The translations under genes and the position numbers were made by a program. Below, one piece after another: positions 22,806-34,329 of a DNA stretch of 64,000 bases. The DNA is from Triglochin maritima (lineage: Eukaryota; Streptophyta; Magnoliopsida; Alismatales; Juncaginaceae). A model generated the notes under the pieces. It searched no databases and was not told the origin of the DNA. It saw nothing but the letters and a program-made list of their open reading frames with translations. The DNA lies in NCBI GenBank assembly GCA_963682175.1, contig OY821787.1:17338501-17402500 (forward strand), written 5' to 3'. Position 1 is the stretch's first letter. Each line of letters opens with the position of its first letter.

Positions 22806-23560
22806 TTGACAACAATATGGAATTGCCTGAAGCCAGTTCGTGACTCTTCCAAGGAGGGTCGTGAGTCTTTCAAGGAGCCTAATTTTGAGACTCCTCCTCT
22901 TGATAGTTTTGTCCCCAAGGCACCATTCCCTCATAGGTTGACTAAAAAATGTGATGAGCATTGGGGCAAAATTGTTGAGGTACTTAGGCAAGTCAAGGTA
23001 AACATCCCATAGTTGGACGTTGTTCAGCAAATGCCACCGTATGTGAAGTTCCTTAAGGACCTTTGTACCGCTAAGAGAAGAACAAATGTTCCCAAAAAGG
23101 CATTATTGGCCGCCAATGTGAGCTCGATACTGACACAACCCATGCAAGTCAAATACAAGGACCCCGGTTTTCCTACTGTCTCTTGCATGATCGGTAATGT
23201 GACAATTCCTCAAACTCTATTGGATTTGGGGGCATCAGATAACCTCCTGCCCTACTCTGTCTATGTCAACCTTGGAATAGGCGATCTTAAACCAGCGAGG
23301 ACAACCCTCTAGTTGGCTGACAGATCCGTCAAGATTCCACGAGGGTGTGTGGAGGATGTCCTTATTAAAGTGGGTGAGTTCGTCTTTCAAGTTGATTTCA
23401 TCATGTTGGACACTGAACCTGTGTCCAACCAACCAAGAAAAATTCCAGTGATCCATTGAGGCCATTTCTTGCAACATCTAATGCTTTGATCAATTGTCGC
23501 AATGGCTTGATGAGGTTGTCTTTTGGAAATCTCACGACGGATTTCAACATCTATACTCTT
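22806..23560 (+). pseudogene. pro: Athila-1 gag tail and aspartic protease
   Basis: Resumes Athila-1 gag where Athila-2 cut it: the next codons read VDNNMELP, aligning with VDNHISLP in Athila-2 and -5. After stops comes the gag-protease link (RQVKVNIP, then TAG at 23010-23012) and the protease: DLCTAKRRTN, active-site LLDLGASDNLLP, QLADRSVKIP after an in-frame TAG near 23310, and PFLATSNALINCRNGLM after a frameshift near 23456. It is a retropepsin of the DLGAS type found in plant Athila elements, inactive because of the breaks. Confidence 0.9.
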
Positions 23561-23767
23561 GGCAAGCAACCCGGGCACTTCAACAATGCTGTCGGAGCAA
23601 ATTTCATTCAGGACACGGATGAGCCCGAGTCATTAGGCATGTTCGACTCACATCGACATATTATTGAGGCACCTAACGACTAGGATGCGAGTTAAGATGA
23701 TTTTGAGGAATCCGCCTGTGAACCTTTTGATGAGGAGGCACATCTGGGTGCTTGCTCCTCTTACCCT
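23561..23767 (+). pseudogene. Athila-1 protease-RT linker
   Basis: Acidic spacer (NFIQDTDEPESLGMFDS, then DDFEESACEPFDEE) with two stops near 23680-23700. It corresponds to the linker at 15535-15879 in Athila-3 and to the start of the 61135 ORF in Athila-5. Confidence 0.7.
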
Positions 23768-25420
23768 GTGGCCCTTGAGCCACTTGAAATTAAGTCTGAA
23801 TCCAACAAGGACCAACCTCTGGTCGAGCTCAAACCGTTCCTCGATAACCTCAAATGCATCTTTTTAGGAGATAATGAGACATTGCCACTCATTATAGCTT
23901 CTGATCTTGAAAAAGATCAAGAGGTTTCCCTCAAAAAAGTGCTCTTTGAAAACAAAGAGGCTATCGGGTGGTCCTTGAAGGACATTAAGGGAATTATCCC
24001 TGGTATTGTTCAGCATCGTATCTACATGGAAGAGGATTCTTGGCCCCACCAGGACCCACAACGAAGATTGAATCCTGCACTGAAAGATGTCATCCGAAAG
24101 GAGGTTCTTAAGTGCTTGGATCATGGTATAATCTATCCTATCTCTGATAGTTCGTGGGTGAGACTTGTCCATGTGGTTCCAAAGAAGTCAGGCATGACGG
24201 TTGTTGAGAATGAGCGTAATGAGCTTATCCCGACATGTCTGCAAATTGGCTGGAGGGTTTGCGTTGATTATCGCAAGCTCAATCCGGCAACGCGAAAAGA
24301 TCATTTCCCATTGTCATTTATTGATCAGATGTTGGAAAGGTTGGACGGACATGAGTATTATTGTTTTCTTGATGGATACTCCAGTTACAACCAAATTCCA
24401 ATCGCCCAGAGGATCAAGAGAAAACCACCTTTATTTGTCCCTTTGGCACGTTTGCCTACCGTCGTATGCTCTTTGGGTTTTGTAATGTACCGGCAATGTT
24501 TCAAAGCTGTATGATCAGCATCTTCTCCGATATGGTAGAACGTTTCCTTGAGATTTTCATGGACGAGTTTTCCATATTTGGCGCTTCCTTTGATGAGTGT
24601 CTTCGTCACTTGAGCCTTGTCCTCAAGCGATGTCGTGAGAGGAACCTCGCTTTCAATTGGGAGAAATGTCACTTCATGGTGAAGCGTGGGATTGTACTTG
24701 GAGATGTGGTCTCAAGTAGGGGAATTGAGGTTGATCCTGCCAAAGTGGGTCTTATTACTAATCTCCCACCGCCACGTAATGTGAAGGATATCCGTGCCTT
24801 TTTGGGGCATGCTGGATTCTATCGGCGGTTGATTCAGGATTTTAGCAAAATTGCTCGACCTCTCACCGCCTTGTTGGCTAAGGATGCCATTTTTGAGTTC
24901 ACACCGGATTGCCACCATGCTTTTTTGACCTTGAAGAAAGAGTCGACTTCAGCTCCCATAATTAAGGCACCGGTGTGGACTAAACTCTTCGAGTTAATGT
25001 GTGATGCATCTGACTTCACTGTGAGAGCAGTGCTTGGGCAATGATTGGACAAATTGTCTCATGTGATCTACTATGCCAGTAGAACACTCATTGATGCTCA
25101 ATTGAACTACACTGTCACCGAGAAGTATGTGTTAGCGATCATATTCGCTTTAGAGAAATTTCGGTCGTACTCGATTGGCTTCCACGTGATTATCTATTCT
25201 GATCACACAGCCATCAAGGACCTCACGGCGAAGAAAGGTGCAAAATCCTGACTCTTGAGATGGATCTTGTTGTTACAAGAATTCGATCTCGAGATTCGGG
25301 ACAAAAAAGGGTGTGAAAATGTTGTAGCAGACCACCTGTCTCGTATTGAGATGACCAACCCACATGACCAAATTATTAATGAAAAATTTCCTGACAAGCA
25401 GTTGTTCACGATTGAACATA
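23768..25420 (+). pseudogene. pol: Athila-1 reverse transcriptase and RNase H
   Basis: RT from FLDNLKCIFLGDNE through GWRVCVDYRKLNPATRKDHFP and CFLDGYSSYNQIPIA (23768-24414). A frameshift near 24415 leads to FGFCNVPAMFQSCM and the catalytic box. The box reads IFMDEFSIFG (24553-24582): the second catalytic aspartate is glutamate. RNase H follows with ELMCDASDFTVRAVLGQ, a TGA at 25042-25044, then VIYYASRTL and IIYSDHTAIKDL, and [14 protein letters not shown] after another stop. Dead on several counts. Confidence 0.92.
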
Positions 25421-26700
25421 ACCCTTGGTTTGCCGACATCGTGAACTATCTCGTGACCGATCAACTTCCAAATTTAGATCTTATGTCAGATTCTTTCACT
25501 GGGACGACCCCTACCTATTCAAATACTGCTCTGACCAAATTTTCAGGCGGTGCGTCCCAGATAACGAGCTCCAAAGTGTGCTCCACTTTTTCCACTCTGA
25601 GGCATGTGGAGGACACTTTAGAGCAAAGAAAACTACCCCCAAGGTGCTCCAATCTGGATTCTACTGGCCTTCTCTTTTCAAAGATGCTTACGACTTTTGT
25701 AAGCAATGTGATAGGTGCCAGTGACTTGGCAGGATTAGTCGACGTGGCATGATGCCTTTGCCAAATGTTCTTGTCGTCGACATCTTTGATGTGTGGGGCA
25801 TCGACTTTATGGGTCCTTTCCCGAATTCGTTCTGGATTGTTTACATTCTAGTGGCCGTTGACTATGTCTCAAAGTGGGTTGAGGCTATGTCCACAAAGAC
25901 CAATGAACACAAGGTGGTCACCAAATTCCTAAAGGACATTTTTGCATGATTTGGTACTCCTCGTACCATAATTAGCGATAGGGGTACCCACTTCTGCAAT
26001 CGCTCCTTTGAAGCGCTTATGAAGAAATATTCGTTCACCCACAAGCTTGCGACCTCATAACATCCGCAAACTAGTGGGCATGTCGAAGTCTCTAAACGCC
26101 AATTAAAGCAAATCCTTGAGAAGACGGTTAATTCCTCGAGGAAGGATTGGTCGACTAAGTTGAATGACGCGTTGTGGGCCTTCCACACCGCGTATGGGTA
26201 TGTCCCCATATCGGGTAGTGTACGGCAAAGCGTGCCACCTACCCGTCGAGCTTGAGCATCGTGCTCTCTGGGCGATCAAAAACCTGAATATGGATCCTGA
26301 TCAAGCAGGGGTGATGTTTAAACTCGACATTGTGGAGTTGGAAGAGCTACACAATGATGTGTATGAAAATGCCAAAATTCATAAGTCCCGAGCCAAGTTC
26401 TTTCACGATCCCATGATTATGCGAAAGTTGTTTACGGCCGGGCAGAAGGTGTTGCTCTATGATTCCCGACTTAATCTGTTTGCGGGTAATCTCCGCAGTC
26501 GCTGGTCTGGCCCTTTTCTTGTCCAAACCGTATTTCCTCATGGTGTGGTTGATATCCTGAACCCAGGGAATGGGGACATGTTCAAAGTTAATGGACAACC
26601 CTTCAAACCTTACTTGGAGGGGGCACCAGCTGAAGTCAAGGAGATCATGTTCCTTCATGAACCTCTCTCGCACTCAACCATGCATGGCCTACATGGATGA
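25421..26700 (+). pseudogene. int: Athila-1 integrase
   Basis: Zinc-binding segment at 25425-25724 ([39 protein letters not shown] pattern complete). Core: [20 protein letters not shown] (first acid), SDRGTHF after a frameshift near 25950, glutamate in [14 protein letters not shown] carboxy segment at 26164-26700 has [21 protein letters not shown] and [14 protein letters not shown] and ends [14 protein letters not shown]. Several frameshifts. No env-position ORF follows. Confidence 0.9.
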
Positions 26701-28287
26701 TTGAGATTTGAGGTTTGTATATATTGTTCATTAGTTTCAAAAAAAATAGAAACAAAAGACTCCATGAGTGAGCATTGATTGTTGTGGGCTCCAACCCTTG
26801 AGTATTTGGGCCCCATTTCTTTCACGTATTTGTATCCCTTCTTTATCATCTCACAGGTTTTGAGGGAATGCGGGTTTGTATCCATCAACATAACCATGAA
26901 CTTCCCTTTGTACTTCACGTTGGTGAGATCTCTTCTTTTTCATGCATAAATCCATGTAATATCTTGCTCACATTCATTGAAGACAATGCATGAAGTAGGT
27001 GTGGGGGGATGTTTTACGTGTCTACATAGTCGAGTCTTTTTCCTTTGATTTTGTTTTCTTGTGTGTGCATTGTTAGGGTCATGTTAGTGTGATGCATTTA
27101 ATATCTATATATCTGCTTGCCATTATCCTTGGGTGACTTGTCATCTTTTGCTTGCCTTATACTTTAAAATTTTCACATTTCTTTCAAAATCTTCATGTTT
27201 TTTGCGAAAGAAAATGTTTTATGGGTTTGGCGTGTCTTTGCCATGTGCAAAATCGTTGAGAGGCAAAGTAAAAAAAAGCTCCCAAAATTGTCTTGAACAT
27301 GATGCATTAGGATATCTTGTATACCGACTTTAGGTATTATCGAGTCCTTAGGATGCACAGCAGTTTTCCCTCGGCGGGCGAGTAATCATAGGGTTTCAGT
27401 ACTCAAACATTTAAAGAAGTCCACCCTGAATCTAGTGAGTCAATAATTTGTGTCTGTTAATATAAGGAAGTTTGTTGTAGTCAAGGACCCTTTAAATCTT
27501 GTTGTGAGACATTAAGTGTAGGGCTTTTGGTTCATGTGTAGATAAGAAATAAGTGAGTAGGTGTTCTCTCTTCTCGCATGGCTCCTATCACTCGGGAAAT
27601 TAGGTATGAGGGGACTTTGTGCTTGGTGCTTTCAAGTCATCTGACTTGGGATGCACCGACCGAACTCCCGTTACACGGGTGGTAGGGATTGCCCTATGTG
27701 GATATTTAGGGAAAGGTATACGTGATAGTGTAAGTCCTCATAGGCAATGATGCATGAAACCTGACCCTGGGAGAATCAGACACCAACTAGAAAAAAATAA
27801 AAAAAAGTAAGAAAAAAAACAAAAAGAAAAAAAATGGCAATGCAAATTAGAACCTTAATGGAGTTTACACTTTGTATCACTTGAGGATGTTGAGGTTGTC
27901 CGTGTCTTTCACTTAAGTCCTTAATTAACTTGCACGAATGGTTTATTAGGCTAGGTGTATGGACTTAATACATATATAGAGTCGGCCCGTAGGATTACCG
28001 TGTCCAATGATAAACAAAAATGAGTCAAACGAGTCGAGTGTCTAGATTGAATAATGCATCAATGTTCGGATTTTGTGGGTATATCCATTGAAAACCCTTA
28101 GGAGACAACAATCCTCCTCTTTGGCGACAAGGAGGTTTAACGGCTTGTTGCACGTGCTAAGTGCAACCCTAATTCCTACGAAAGTGAGTTAGGATTTCTC
28201 TGTTTTACAAATTATTTTTCCTTTCTTTCGTTTTCTTTCCTTTCTTTGTTTTGCTCGGTACTAGCAAAAGCGAGGTGTGTGCGTATT
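26701..28287 (+). other. 3' untranslated region of Athila-1
   Basis: About 1.6 kb, non-coding, colinear with 61813-63397 of Athila-5. Holds a PPT-like run GTAGGTGTGGGGGGAT at 26995-27010, an A-rich tract at about 27783-27832, and a degenerate 3' polypurine tract GAGGTGTGTGCGTATT at 28272-28287. Confidence 0.82.
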
Positions 28288-29070
28288 TGATTGACATCAT
28301 ATCATGCATATACTTGTGTCTTATATCCTTTATTCTTAGCCTAAGCAATGCTACGTAACGAGTTTTATGTTTATGTTTCAGGAATAAATAGGATTGAGGA
28401 GAAGAGACATAAAAGGAACTAAAAGCAGGAGAAAGGACTGAGTTGAGAGACTTGGGGACTAAGATGCAAGGGAGAAGGACCTGAATGTAAGACCGAAGGA
28501 CCAATGATAAAATCAAGAAACTCGACACCATCATGGTGAGTATTTTGGCAATTCTATTCGGGTCGGAGCTCTAGCAACCGACTTGGATACATCAAACATA
28601 AAAAAAGTCATCCAGAAAAGCTCACACGAAAGCCAGGCCTGATCCAAACCCTGTAGACCACTGACTAAAGGTCTGGGACCGCTGATTGGCGGTCCGGGTT
28701 GCTCCGGATCCAATGCAGTTTAGTCGGGTCATGTATTAGGGTGTATTTAGTCTATTTCTGGTATATGTTTACTCCCATACCGAGGAATTGTCGCAGATTA
28801 CCTTTTTCTATGGCTATAAATAGAACTCTTTCTCCTCCTTTGTATCCATCTCTCTCTTGGTAGCCTTCCTCTCTACTACGAGTAAAAGCCTTGTAGCAAA
28901 AACTCTGGTGGAGTAAAAGCCATGCATCAATGTTCGGATATGTTTTCTCCCCTTTGTTTCCTACTCGCCTTAGAACTAACCAAAGTCGACACACCTCCCT
29001 GTGGATTGACCCCTATTTTCCACCGCTTCAACGCGGTCGTTCACTTACGGTTAATTAAAATGTTCAATCA
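28288..29070 (+). repeat. 3' LTR of Athila-1 (internally deleted)
   Basis: 783 bp, TGATTGACATCATATC to TGTTCAATCA. TATAAATAG at 28815-28823. Identical text to 52-152 except about three differences, then a jump from CTCTGGTGGAG (about 28915) to TTTTCTCCCC, which lies near 2950 in the 5' LTR. The join carries ~20 bp (CATGCATCAATGTTCGGA) that matches the 3' untranslated region. Confidence 0.9.
28656..28694. promoter_or_regulatory. Paired dyad in U3 of Athila-1 3' LTR
   Basis: GACCACTGACTAAAGGTC (28656-28673) and GACCGCTGATTGGCGGTC (28677-28694), 21 bp start to start, upstream of the TATA box at 28815. Confidence 0.8.
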
Positions 29071-30400
29071 TAGACAATGCAACACTATTTTGTTTCTTAC
29101 TAAACCACGAGACAAACGATTTTCCCAACAATTGGCAAGTGCCACTAGTGCTTTTTCGATCCAAAATGTAACCAGCATAGTCGACGTCGCTATAATCAAC
29201 AAGATCAAAAGCCTTAGTGTTGGGGTAAAACAAACAAAAATCTTGAGATCCTTTGAGGTATCGAAAAATACGTTTTAAAGCATTTAAATGAGCTTTTTTG
29301 GACATGCTTGAAAACGAGCGCATAAACACACGATAAACATAATATCTGGATGACTAGAAGTAAGGTAAAGGAAGGATCCAATCATACCTTGATATTTCTT
29401 GATATCCACCTCCTTGCCATTTTCATCTTTGTCCAATTTAGTGCTAGTGCTCATGGGAGTCTTGTATGGCTTGCTATCTTCAAGACCAAAGTGTTTTAGA
29501 AGTTCTTTTGTGCAGTTTGCTTGGTGTATGAAGTTCCCATCTTGAGTTTGCTTAATTTGTAGTCCGAGGAAGAAATTTAGTTCACCAATTAAGCTCATCT
29601 CCAACTCCCCCTGCATAGACCCAAAAAATTCTTCGCAAAGACGCGGGTTACTTGCACCAAATATGATGTCATCCACATATATTTGTACCACTAAGAGATC
29701 ATGATCATAAGATTTAACAAAAGAGTGATATCCACTTTACCCACACAAAAACTCTTGTTGATTAAAAAGTTCTTCAACCTCTCATACCAAGCTCTAGGAG
29801 CTTGTTTGAGGCCATAAAGAGCCTTCTTAAGTTTAAACAAATGGTTCGGGTAAGTATCATTTACAAATCCGGGGGGTTGAGCAACATAAACTTCTTCATT
29901 GATAAAATCATTTAAGAAATCACTTTTAACATCCATTTGAAATAATTTTAAGTCCATATAAGATGCATATGCTAATAACATGCGTATGGCTTCCATGCAA
30001 GAAACGGGAGCATAAGTTTCATCAGAGTCTATACCCTCCTCTTGGTGGTATCCTTGAGCAACGAGTCTAGCTTTGTTCCTAACTACATTCCCATCTTCAT
30101 CAAGTTTGTTTCGAAATATCCATTTAGTTCCAATAACCGTTTGTTTGGTTGGTTTTTCAACTAGTTCCCAAACATCATTTTGAAGAAATTGATTTAACTC
30201 TTCATGCATAGCCATTAGCCAAAATTCATCATTACATGCTTGTTCTACTTTCTTCGGTTCTAATGTAGAGATAAATGCATAAGATTCACAAACTACATGA
30301 GCTCTAGAGCATGTTGTCACACCTTGAGAGACATCTCCTACCACAAACCCTTCGGATGATCCTTTCTTTAGGTCCAATCCTTAGGAAGTTCCTCTTTGTC
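29071..30400 (-). pseudogene. pol: SIRE-type reverse transcriptase and partial RNase H
   Basis: RT starts in 30377-29691 (WIFRNKLDEDGNVVRNKARL, PVSCMEAIRMLLAYA, LFKLKKALYGLKQAPRAWY), shifts frame near 29700, then gives VQIYVDDIIFGASN with the catalytic YVDD intact, FFLGLQIKQTQDG and the tether GMIGSFLYLTSSHPDI. RNase H begins LKRIFRYLKGSQDF, SDVDYAGYILDRKSTSGTCQ, SWFSKKQNSVALS and is then cut at 29071 by Athila-1. Confidence 0.9.
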
Positions 30401-31413
30401 CTCTTGTGGAGAACTTGAAGGTTCTTGATGAGACTCAAGTTTGGCATATTGTGATGATACATGTCCAATGATATCCATGCAATCATCATCAAGAGAGGAG
30501 TTATCTACACAAGCCAACTCGTCAAAGTTGACGTGTAGAGATTCCTCGACACAACTAGTTCATTTATTGTAGACTCTATATGTTTTACTCCTATCGGAAT
30601 ACCCTAAACGATGGCCTCATCGGATTTTGCATCAAATTTATCCAAATTATCTTTAGCGTGGAGGATAAAATATTTTGATCCAAAAGCTTTGAAGTACGAC
30701 ATTTTAGGAATACGGTCATGCCAAAGCTCAAAAGGGGTTTTCTTCAAAATATGTCGAATAAGAACACAGTTTAAATATAGCAAGATGTATTAATGGCTTC
30801 GCACCAAAAATATTTTGGAAGCCCTTTTTCCACAAGCATGGTTCTTGTCATTTCTTGAAGATTTCTATTTTTCCTCTCAACAACCCCATTTTGTTGAGGA
30901 GTGCGAGGAAAGGAAAAGTTATGCTCAATTCCATATTTTTCACAAATTTTTTGAAACGACTCATTTTCAAATTCTCCTCCATGATCACTATGAATTGTGA
31001 TTATGTTAGAGTCTTTTTCCCTTTGAACACGTTTGCAAAAACTGTTAAATCTTTCAAATGCATCATATTTGTTTGCTAAAAACAAAACCCAAGTGAATCT
31101 TGAAAAATCATCAACGATCACAAAACATATCTTTTCCCTCATAGACTTACGGTCCTTGAGGGTCCAAAAAGATCTAAGTGTAAAAGCTCAAGGGGTTTTG
31201 AAGTTGACACCACATTTTAGGATTTGAAAGAAGATTTAAATTGTTTTCCAAATTGGCATGCATCACAAAGTTTGTCCTTTTTGAAATCAATTTTTGGTAG
31301 TCCTGAATAATTTGTGCAATTACGACATACTAATATGTCTCAAATGGTTATGCCATAACCAAGCTTCGTCATGTGAGGCAACTAAACAAGTTTCAACATT
31401 TAAATTTCTAAGG
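30401..31413 (-). pseudogene. int: SIRE-type integrase
   Basis: DDE core on 31142-30771: first acid in FVIVDDFSRFTWVLFL, second in IHSDHGGEFEN, glutamate in QQNGVVERKNR. All three catalytic acids are present. Flanking parts (zinc-binding start near 31200-31340, carboxy region near 30500-30770) are broken by stops. Confidence 0.87.
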
Positions 31414-31797
31414 TTAAACATGCACAATGTAAATATTATTTGACCTATAACATTTGAAATCGATTTTTATGTCATGTTTAGAAATGATGTGGAAAGTATG
31501 TTTATCAAACACAACTAGAAAATTATTATCGGTTAATTGACTAACACTTAGCAAGCTATGTTTCAACCCATATACTAATAAGACTTTTTCAATATTTGGA
31601 GTAGAAGTATTGCCAACATTGCCAATACCGACAATGTGACCTTTAGCATTATCTCCAAATGTGACGGCTCCTCCCTTCTTAGGCTTTAAGATTGATAGAA
31701 CTTGAGAGTCTCCCGTCATGTGCCTTGAGCACCCACTATCAAGAATCCACTTCCTGTTTCTCCACACTTTTATCTCATCATCGTCAATCTCCACCAC
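31414..31797 (-). pseudogene. pro: SIRE-type protease and pre-integrase region
   Basis: WILDSGCSRHMTGD is the copia protease active site (DSG). It is followed by VTFGDNAKGHIVGIG and the pre-integrase text VYGLKHSLLSVSQL. 127 codons remain open; protease would release mature Gag and Pol. Confidence 0.9.
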
Positions 31798-32934
31798 GTG
31801 AGGTTGGTCACTCGTCTATGGTGATGGAGGTAGGCTTGAGTCGGAATCATCATTAGTAGCCATGAAACACATGTGTGCTTCTTCTTCTTAGGAGTACTCG
31901 GAGTCAGAGTCCTTTGATGAGCTTGAGTCATCCCATGTGGCCTTGAGAGCCTTCTTCCCATTTTTCTCATGATGATCCATTTTCTTGTTATAATCACGAT
32001 CACGTCTTCTTGGCCTCTCCTCTTTGTCTTTTCGTGAGGGCCTTTCTTCTTGGTATCTCCTCCCTTTCTCTTCTAGGAGGATATCTCTTTTCCTCTCTTC
32101 GTTCACGATCTCTCGGCCTAAGCAATGGGCAATCCTTCTTCATATGGTCGGTTTTGTTGCATTCGTAGCAAGTGAACGTCCGAGAGGATTCTCCTCTTCC
32201 TTTTGCAAATTTTCTTTAGGAGAGGAACTTCTTGAAGTTTTGGGTTAGGAAAGCGACATCTTCATCAGTGTCCTCATCATTACCCTTCCCGTTACTTCTC
32301 CTTCTCTCTTCTTTCTTCCATTTGAATCTCATAAGCTATGAGGCTTCCAATGAGATCCTCCATCTTCAACTTTGAGAGATCTTTGGCTTCTTCAATTGTC
32401 GTAGTCTTTTTCTCCCAATCCAAAGTTAGAGATCGAAGAAACTTGTGTACCCTGTCACTTTCAACCAAACCTTACCAAGGTTTTCAAAGAGTTAGTGTTA
32501 TAAGTACAGCAAGTGTGCATCTCGCTTATAGATTCATTCGGTTTCATTGCAAAGATTTCCTACTTTTGCATGAATGAGACTATCCTAGTTTCCTTAACGG
32601 ATGATCGACCTTCATAATGACTCTCTAACATATGTCATTCTTCATATGCGGAATCACATGCATTGATTCCACCATACTCTTCTTCAGTTAAACAACACAT
32701 AAGAATGTTCATGAGTTTGGCATTCATTCGAACCATGACTAATTCATCATCGGTCAAGAGTTCTAATTCTTGAAAGAACACCCATAATTTAACATCATAA
32801 GATTGAATGAAAATTATCATGCGTTTCTTCCAATATACATAGTTTGTTCCATCAAATAAGGGAGGTCTACCGGTGTGGAATCCCTCACGTTGTTGGGCCA
32901 TTCCCACAAATGTGAATTTGTTTATATGCAATTA
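31798..32934 (-). pseudogene. gag: SIRE-type gag
   Basis: Begins GFHTGRPPLFDGTNYVYW (32880s), the conserved start of copia gag, and continues to the capsid core with frameshifts near 32590-32340. A zinc knuckle CYECNKTDHMKKDC (near 32172-32128) keeps all four ligands. A very charged Arg/Lys/Glu-rich tail follows (32106-31888). Multiple stops make it non-functional. Confidence 0.85.
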
Positions 32935-32938
32935 ACAA

Positions 32939-32951
32939 GGCTCTGATACCA
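32939..32951 (-). other. Primer-binding site of SIRE-type element (tRNA-iMet)
   Basis: Minus strand TGGTATCAGAGCC, the standard plant copia site complementary to initiator tRNA-Met, two bases from the LTR end at 32954. Confidence 0.93.
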
Positions 32952-32953
32952 AA

Positions 32954-33930
32954 TGTAGGATCTAATGTGACCTAATATTAGTCCAAAGGAAGGTGAATAG
33001 AATAATTAAGTATTTTAACGAACTATGCCAAATTAAGAACTAAAGCACTTAAATGTGAAGAAGAGAAATGCAAACCACAACACCGGATGTATAGATGTTT
33101 GGATCCAACTACCGAATCTTAGTCCTCTCTTACGAATTGCTCTTCCTCGAGCAACTTCGCATCCTCAACTAAACCGATCTCCGTTGCGGGACGAGATCAC
33201 GCCTTTACACCACCTTCTCACAATCCAAGAAAAGCTTCACACCGGAAGCTAGTACAACTCTTGAAGAATTTACTTCAGCAACTAATCTTGGGCACTTGAA
33301 ATGAATGATGCAATCAAAGAGAGTAATTTCAAGTGGGAAGATGTGAGCAGAAGGATGTTTAGAGCAAAAGTGAGTAGTAAGAAATATGTAAGCTTGGAGA
33401 AAGATTGGTAACCTTGGAAGTGTGTTCTCACCTCTATTTATATGCTCTGAACTAATTCTAGCTGTTGGGATTAAATGGGTATTGAGTTGTGTAAGAATAC
33501 ACAAGACAGTGAATGACAGGAAACATTTCCTTACACCAACGGTCGACCGGATCGGGTCAATTGGTCGACCGGTATGTGAAGAGTAAGGAGTTCGGTCAAG
33601 CAAAAGTGCAGACGGTCGAAACAACTGGGCTAGAACCTAAGTGACCGATCGAACGGAATGGATCTTGGGTTCGACCGAAAAGTTCCAGTAAGACTTGGAG
33701 CTGGGAATTTCATGAACCGGTTGACCGTTAAAAGAGTTTCAGTCGACCGTTTCGAATATTTGGTCTAGATAAATCTGTGCAAAAGGATAACGGTTTAACA
33801 GAATGTATCGTGGGTTCGACCAGAAACTTCCAGTAAGACTCGGAGCTGGGAAGTTTCATGAACCGGTCGACTGTAAAAACAGTTTCGGTCGACTGGAAGA
33901 CCAAATCTAAGTGAGGGGGTTTGGTGAGTA
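32954..33930 (-). repeat. 5' LTR of SIRE-type element (outer boundary uncertain)
   Basis: On the minus strand the LTR ends ...GATCCTACA at 32954. A minus-strand TATA box TATAAATAG sits at 33434-33442 and a CGGTYNACCG array at about 33538-33897 lies upstream. The outer TG end was not identified; 33930 is where copia coding text of another element begins. Confidence 0.7.
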
Positions 33931-34255
33931 TGTGTATACGACCGTTGGTATATACGACAAGTTTAACGGTCTATTATGTACCTTCCATTAACAAGAATAT
34001 TATATCCGTACAGTGTTTAGAGATGGATGACTTTATAATAAATATTTCAAATTCTTGCATTTCTTTATCAAAGAATGGAATTTTCTATGCAAATGCTTTC
34101 ATAAGAAATGGACTCTTTGCTTGAATTGAATAAAAGAAAAAATTTAAATGTCAATAACAAAAGACTTAAGAGAACTCACATGAATGATACATTCTTGTGG
34201 CATTATTGCCTTGGTGACATCAATAAAAAATGCACCAAGAAATTGAAATATATCA
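33930..34255 (+). pseudogene. Fragment of a second copia element (pre-integrase region)
   Basis: Plus-strand text YVPSINKNIISVQCLEMD, IFYANAFIRNGLF, then LWHYCLGDINKKCTKKL, matching the copia pre-integrase motif (YVPS..NLIS, LWH.RLGHIN). Truncated on both sides. Confidence 0.8.
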
Positions 34256-34312
34256 ACTAGAAAAAGGAAGAAGGAGATATAGGTGAAACAAAAAATGAAA
34301 CAAGCTCACGAA

Positions 34313-34329
34313 ATCCGCCAATGGCGGAT
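34313..34329. promoter_or_regulatory. Dyad in leader of Athila-B
   Basis: ATCCGCCAATGGCGGAT, symmetric around a central base. Differs from the family-A dyad in both arms (GACC to ATCC and GGTC to GGAT), in the same leader region. Confidence 0.68.

Larger units (their letters stand above)
1..29070 (+). mobile_element. Athila-1: Athila-lineage Ty3/gypsy retrotransposon split by nested insertions
   Basis: Parts in order: 5' LTR (its first ~525 bp lie left of the window), tRNA-Asp primer-binding site, leader, gag, protease, RT/RNase H, integrase, 3' untranslated region and 3' LTR. Two insertions interrupt it: a solo LTR at 587-2745 and Athila-2 at 5716-22800. Both LTRs end in TTCAATCA, unlike the TTCAACA or TTCATCA of the neighbouring Athila elements, and share the same text around the TATA box, which pairs them. 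Lineage rests on the tRNA-Asp primer site, the ~1.4-kb LTR type and Athila-like RT text. All coding parts carry stops or frameshifts. The element ends inside the RNase H of a minus-strand copia element, so that is its target; the left flank with the matching TSD (expected TAGAC) is off-window. Confidence 0.9.
29071..33930 (-). mobile_element. SIRE-type Ty1/copia retrotransposon, 3' end cut by Athila-1
   Basis: Minus-strand order: LTR (from about 33930 to 32954), primer site TGGTATCAGAGCC, gag, protease, integrase, RT, partial RNase H. This domain order with integrase before RT defines copia. RT and gag text is close to the SIRE/Maximus lineage (MQGELEMSLIGELNFFLGLQ, GFHTGRPPLFDGTNY). RNase H stops at 29071 where Athila-1 begins, so the 3' part and 3' LTR should lie left of the window. 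Confidence 0.88.
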
